Assembly (NCBI GenBank): GCA_026129865.1
Contig: JAHCHG010000008.1
Span: 62,001 to 126,000 of the forward strand
Origin: Pyrinomonadaceae bacterium
GTDB taxonomy: Bacteria > Acidobacteriota > Blastocatellia > Pyrinomonadales > Pyrinomonadaceae
DNA: 64,000 bases
Reading direction: 5' to 3'
The notes beneath the pieces are model-generated. The model searched no databases, was not told the origin of the DNA, and saw nothing but the letters and a program-made list of their open reading frames with translations. Below are positions 62,629 through 64,000 of this stretch, piece after piece (position 1 is the stretch's first letter; every line of letters starts with the position of its first letter). Both the position numbers and the translations under genes were made by a program.

Positions 62629-63900
62629 ATGGAGCAATTTGAAAAGATCGGCGAGCAGATTGAGACCGCGTGGCGCGATCAAAATTATGCGGAAGATAAA
62701 TTTCCGGACATCGCTGCCGAAGCTTTGTCGCACGCCGGTCTTCCGGAAAAGATTACCGCATGGGAAGTGGTCGAATGGACGCTCGCGCAAACGCAGCTTC
62801 CGGACCAGCGCGATCTGCGCGGCAATTTCGGCGATCCGCCGATCACGTTGTTTAACGCGCCGCGGTTTCATATCGACGTTTATTTCTGGCTGCAGGGGAC
62901 GACCGCCATTCACCAGCACGCGTTCTGCGGCGCGTTTCAGGTTCTGCACGGTTCGAGCATTCACAGCTGGTACGAGTTTTCCGTTGACGAAAAGGTAAAT
63001 TCGTTCGTCGAACTCGGGAAAATGTCTTTGAAAAGCTGCGATCTTTTAGAGGTCGGAGATATTCAGAAAATTCTCGCCGGTCGGCAATATATTCACGGGC
63101 TTTTTCATCTCGACCAGCCGTCGGCGACGATCGTCGTCAGGACGCATAAAAGCCCGCTCTATCTGCCGCAATTTTCTTATCACAAACCGTCGCTTGCGAT
63201 CGATCCTTTTTTTGAAGATCCGAATTTAATTAAAAAACTTCAATGCATTTCGGCGCTTTATCGATCGAACCACGAAAAGGCAGATGAATTTGCCGCACGC
63301 CTTTTGGAAGTGAGCGATTTTCAGTCGAGTTATTCGATCCTTTCAAATACGCGCGGATTTCTGAAGAACGAACAGATCAACCGCGTTTTTGATATCAAGC
63401 CGTCAAACGAACGTTTCGATGCGATGGTTGAAATAGTCCGTCGGCGGCATGGCGCGCGCGCCGAGGTTTTACCGGCGGTATTCGCGCATAACGACATGGT
63501 CGCCGAGATCGTCGATCGTCGCGGATTTATTACCGATCCCGAACTTCGGTTTTTTCTCGCGTTGCTAATGAACATCGACGGACGGGAAAAAATACTCGAA
63601 TTGATCTCGTCGCGGTTTCCTGAAAACGATCCGGTCGAAAAAGTTCTCGACTGGGTTTTCGAACTTTCACAGGTTCGGGTTATGGGTTCGAGCGTTCCGA
63701 ACGCGCTCGGGATCGCAGACTTCGGCGCGCTCGATCTTTTTGTTTTGGAATGCAGATTACGGGCGTTTTCGGACAAAGATGCCGCCGCGGAATTTCAAAA
63801 GCAATTTCCCGGCGAAGATCCTGCTAAATTCGCCGAAAGGATCGCTGACAAGGGCGCACAGCTGAATGATTGTGTGGTTTTGCGCCCGCTATTTCTTTAA
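62629..63900 (+). CDS. Hypothetical protein with cupin-like N-terminal half (423 aa)
   Basis: No family could be named. The N-terminal 190 residues contain FHIDVYFWLQGTTAIHQHAFCGAFQVLHG, with an H-Q-H pair, and QYIHGLFHLDQPSATIVVRTH. The pattern of two histidines, a distal histidine and a beta-rich surround resembles metal-binding cupins such as cysteine dioxygenase-like enzymes. The C-terminal half (210-423) is helical, with FDAMVEIVRRRHG and AFSDKDAAAEFQKQF. No signal peptide is present. It follows the small membrane protein gene and is the last gene in the window. Confidence 0.7.
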   Translation: MEQFEKIGEQIETAWRDQNYAEDKFPDIAAEALSHAGLPEKITAWEVVEWTLAQTQLPDQRDLRGNFGDPPITLFNAPRFHIDVYFWLQGTTAIHQHAFCGAFQVLHGSSIHSWYEFSVDEKVNSFVELGKMSLKSCDLLEVGDIQKILAGRQYIHGLFHLDQPSATIVVRTHKSPLYLPQFSYHKPSLAIDPFFEDPNLIKKLQCISALYRSNHEKADEFAARLLEVSDFQSSYSILSNTRGFLKNEQINRVFDIKPSNERFDAMVEIVRRRHGARAEVLPAVFAHNDMVAEIVDRRGFITDPELRFFLALLMNIDGREKILELISSRFPENDPVEKVLDWVFELSQVRVMGSSVPNALGIADFGALDLFVLECRLRAFSDKDAAAEFQKQFPGEDPAKFAERIADKGAQLNDCVVLRPLFL

Positions 63901-64000
63901 GAATTTCGCTGCGAAAGGTTCGGAGAATGATCCTTTTTCAAATAGATCATCGCTAAAGCACGAACGACAGACGCTTCAAACCATTTCGCTGTTGCATTAT

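Overview
The window looks like chromosomal DNA of an Acidobacteriota bacterium, most likely Blastocatellia (subdivision 4). This is an inference from gene content: secreted PD40/FG-GAP and YCF48-type propellers, several secreted TPR proteins, a PQQ-type propeller, and an ECF sigma factor of the Sig-70_X6 type paired with a membrane Ser/Thr kinase carrying a TPR-like tail. No database search was possible.

Layout. 1-3.1 kb: the 5' part of a sigma-54 response regulator and a secreted beta-propeller protein. 3.1-4.7 kb: gene-poor DNA, then tRNA-Phe. 5.1-6.6 kb: a small lipoprotein and recA, convergent on a shared hairpin. 6.9-16.8 kb: a minus-strand run of envelope proteins (three TPR proteins, a secreted protein, a PQQ-type propeller). 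17-20 kb: ECF sigma factor plus kinase. 20-30.5 kb: mostly minus-strand housekeeping genes (YCF48-like protein, RNase H, HD hydrolase, Rad50-like ATPase, prmA, era). 30.5-36.5 kb: a helical secreted protein, an RsbW/STAS pair, aroA-aroK, and BON and LysM proteins.

36.6-38.5 kb is an accessory island: a HipA-type kinase followed by a separate HipA N-terminal domain gene, flanked on both sides by broken DNA-methyltransferase C-terminal ends. 38.8-56.2 kb is a complete type I-E CRISPR-Cas locus: WYL regulator, cas3, then cas8e-cse2-cas7e-cas5e-cas6e-cas1-cas2, and one array of 118 repeats and 117 spacers. The distal end of the array decays into a tandem repeat built on a 14-bp palindrome that also occurs at 13.2 kb.

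The most interesting signal is between cas3 and cas8e. Two degenerate CRISPR repeats on the minus strand enclose a 21-nt pseudo-spacer. Its first eight bases, and 16 of 21 overall, match a site in the presumed cas8e promoter that is preceded by AAG, the canonical type I-E PAM. The repeat hairpin is kept by a compensatory base-pair change, and the crRNA 5' handle survives only in the repeat that would supply it. This predicts a crRNA-like RNA that guides Cascade to repress its own operon (a CreR/CreA-type design).

56.5-64 kb: nadB with a low-complexity insertion, a large heptanucleotide repeat tract, a NicO-type metal transporter, a decayed 42-bp (14-codon) repeat gene, a POT peptide transporter and three hypothetical genes. 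The last 100 bases hold nothing I can support.
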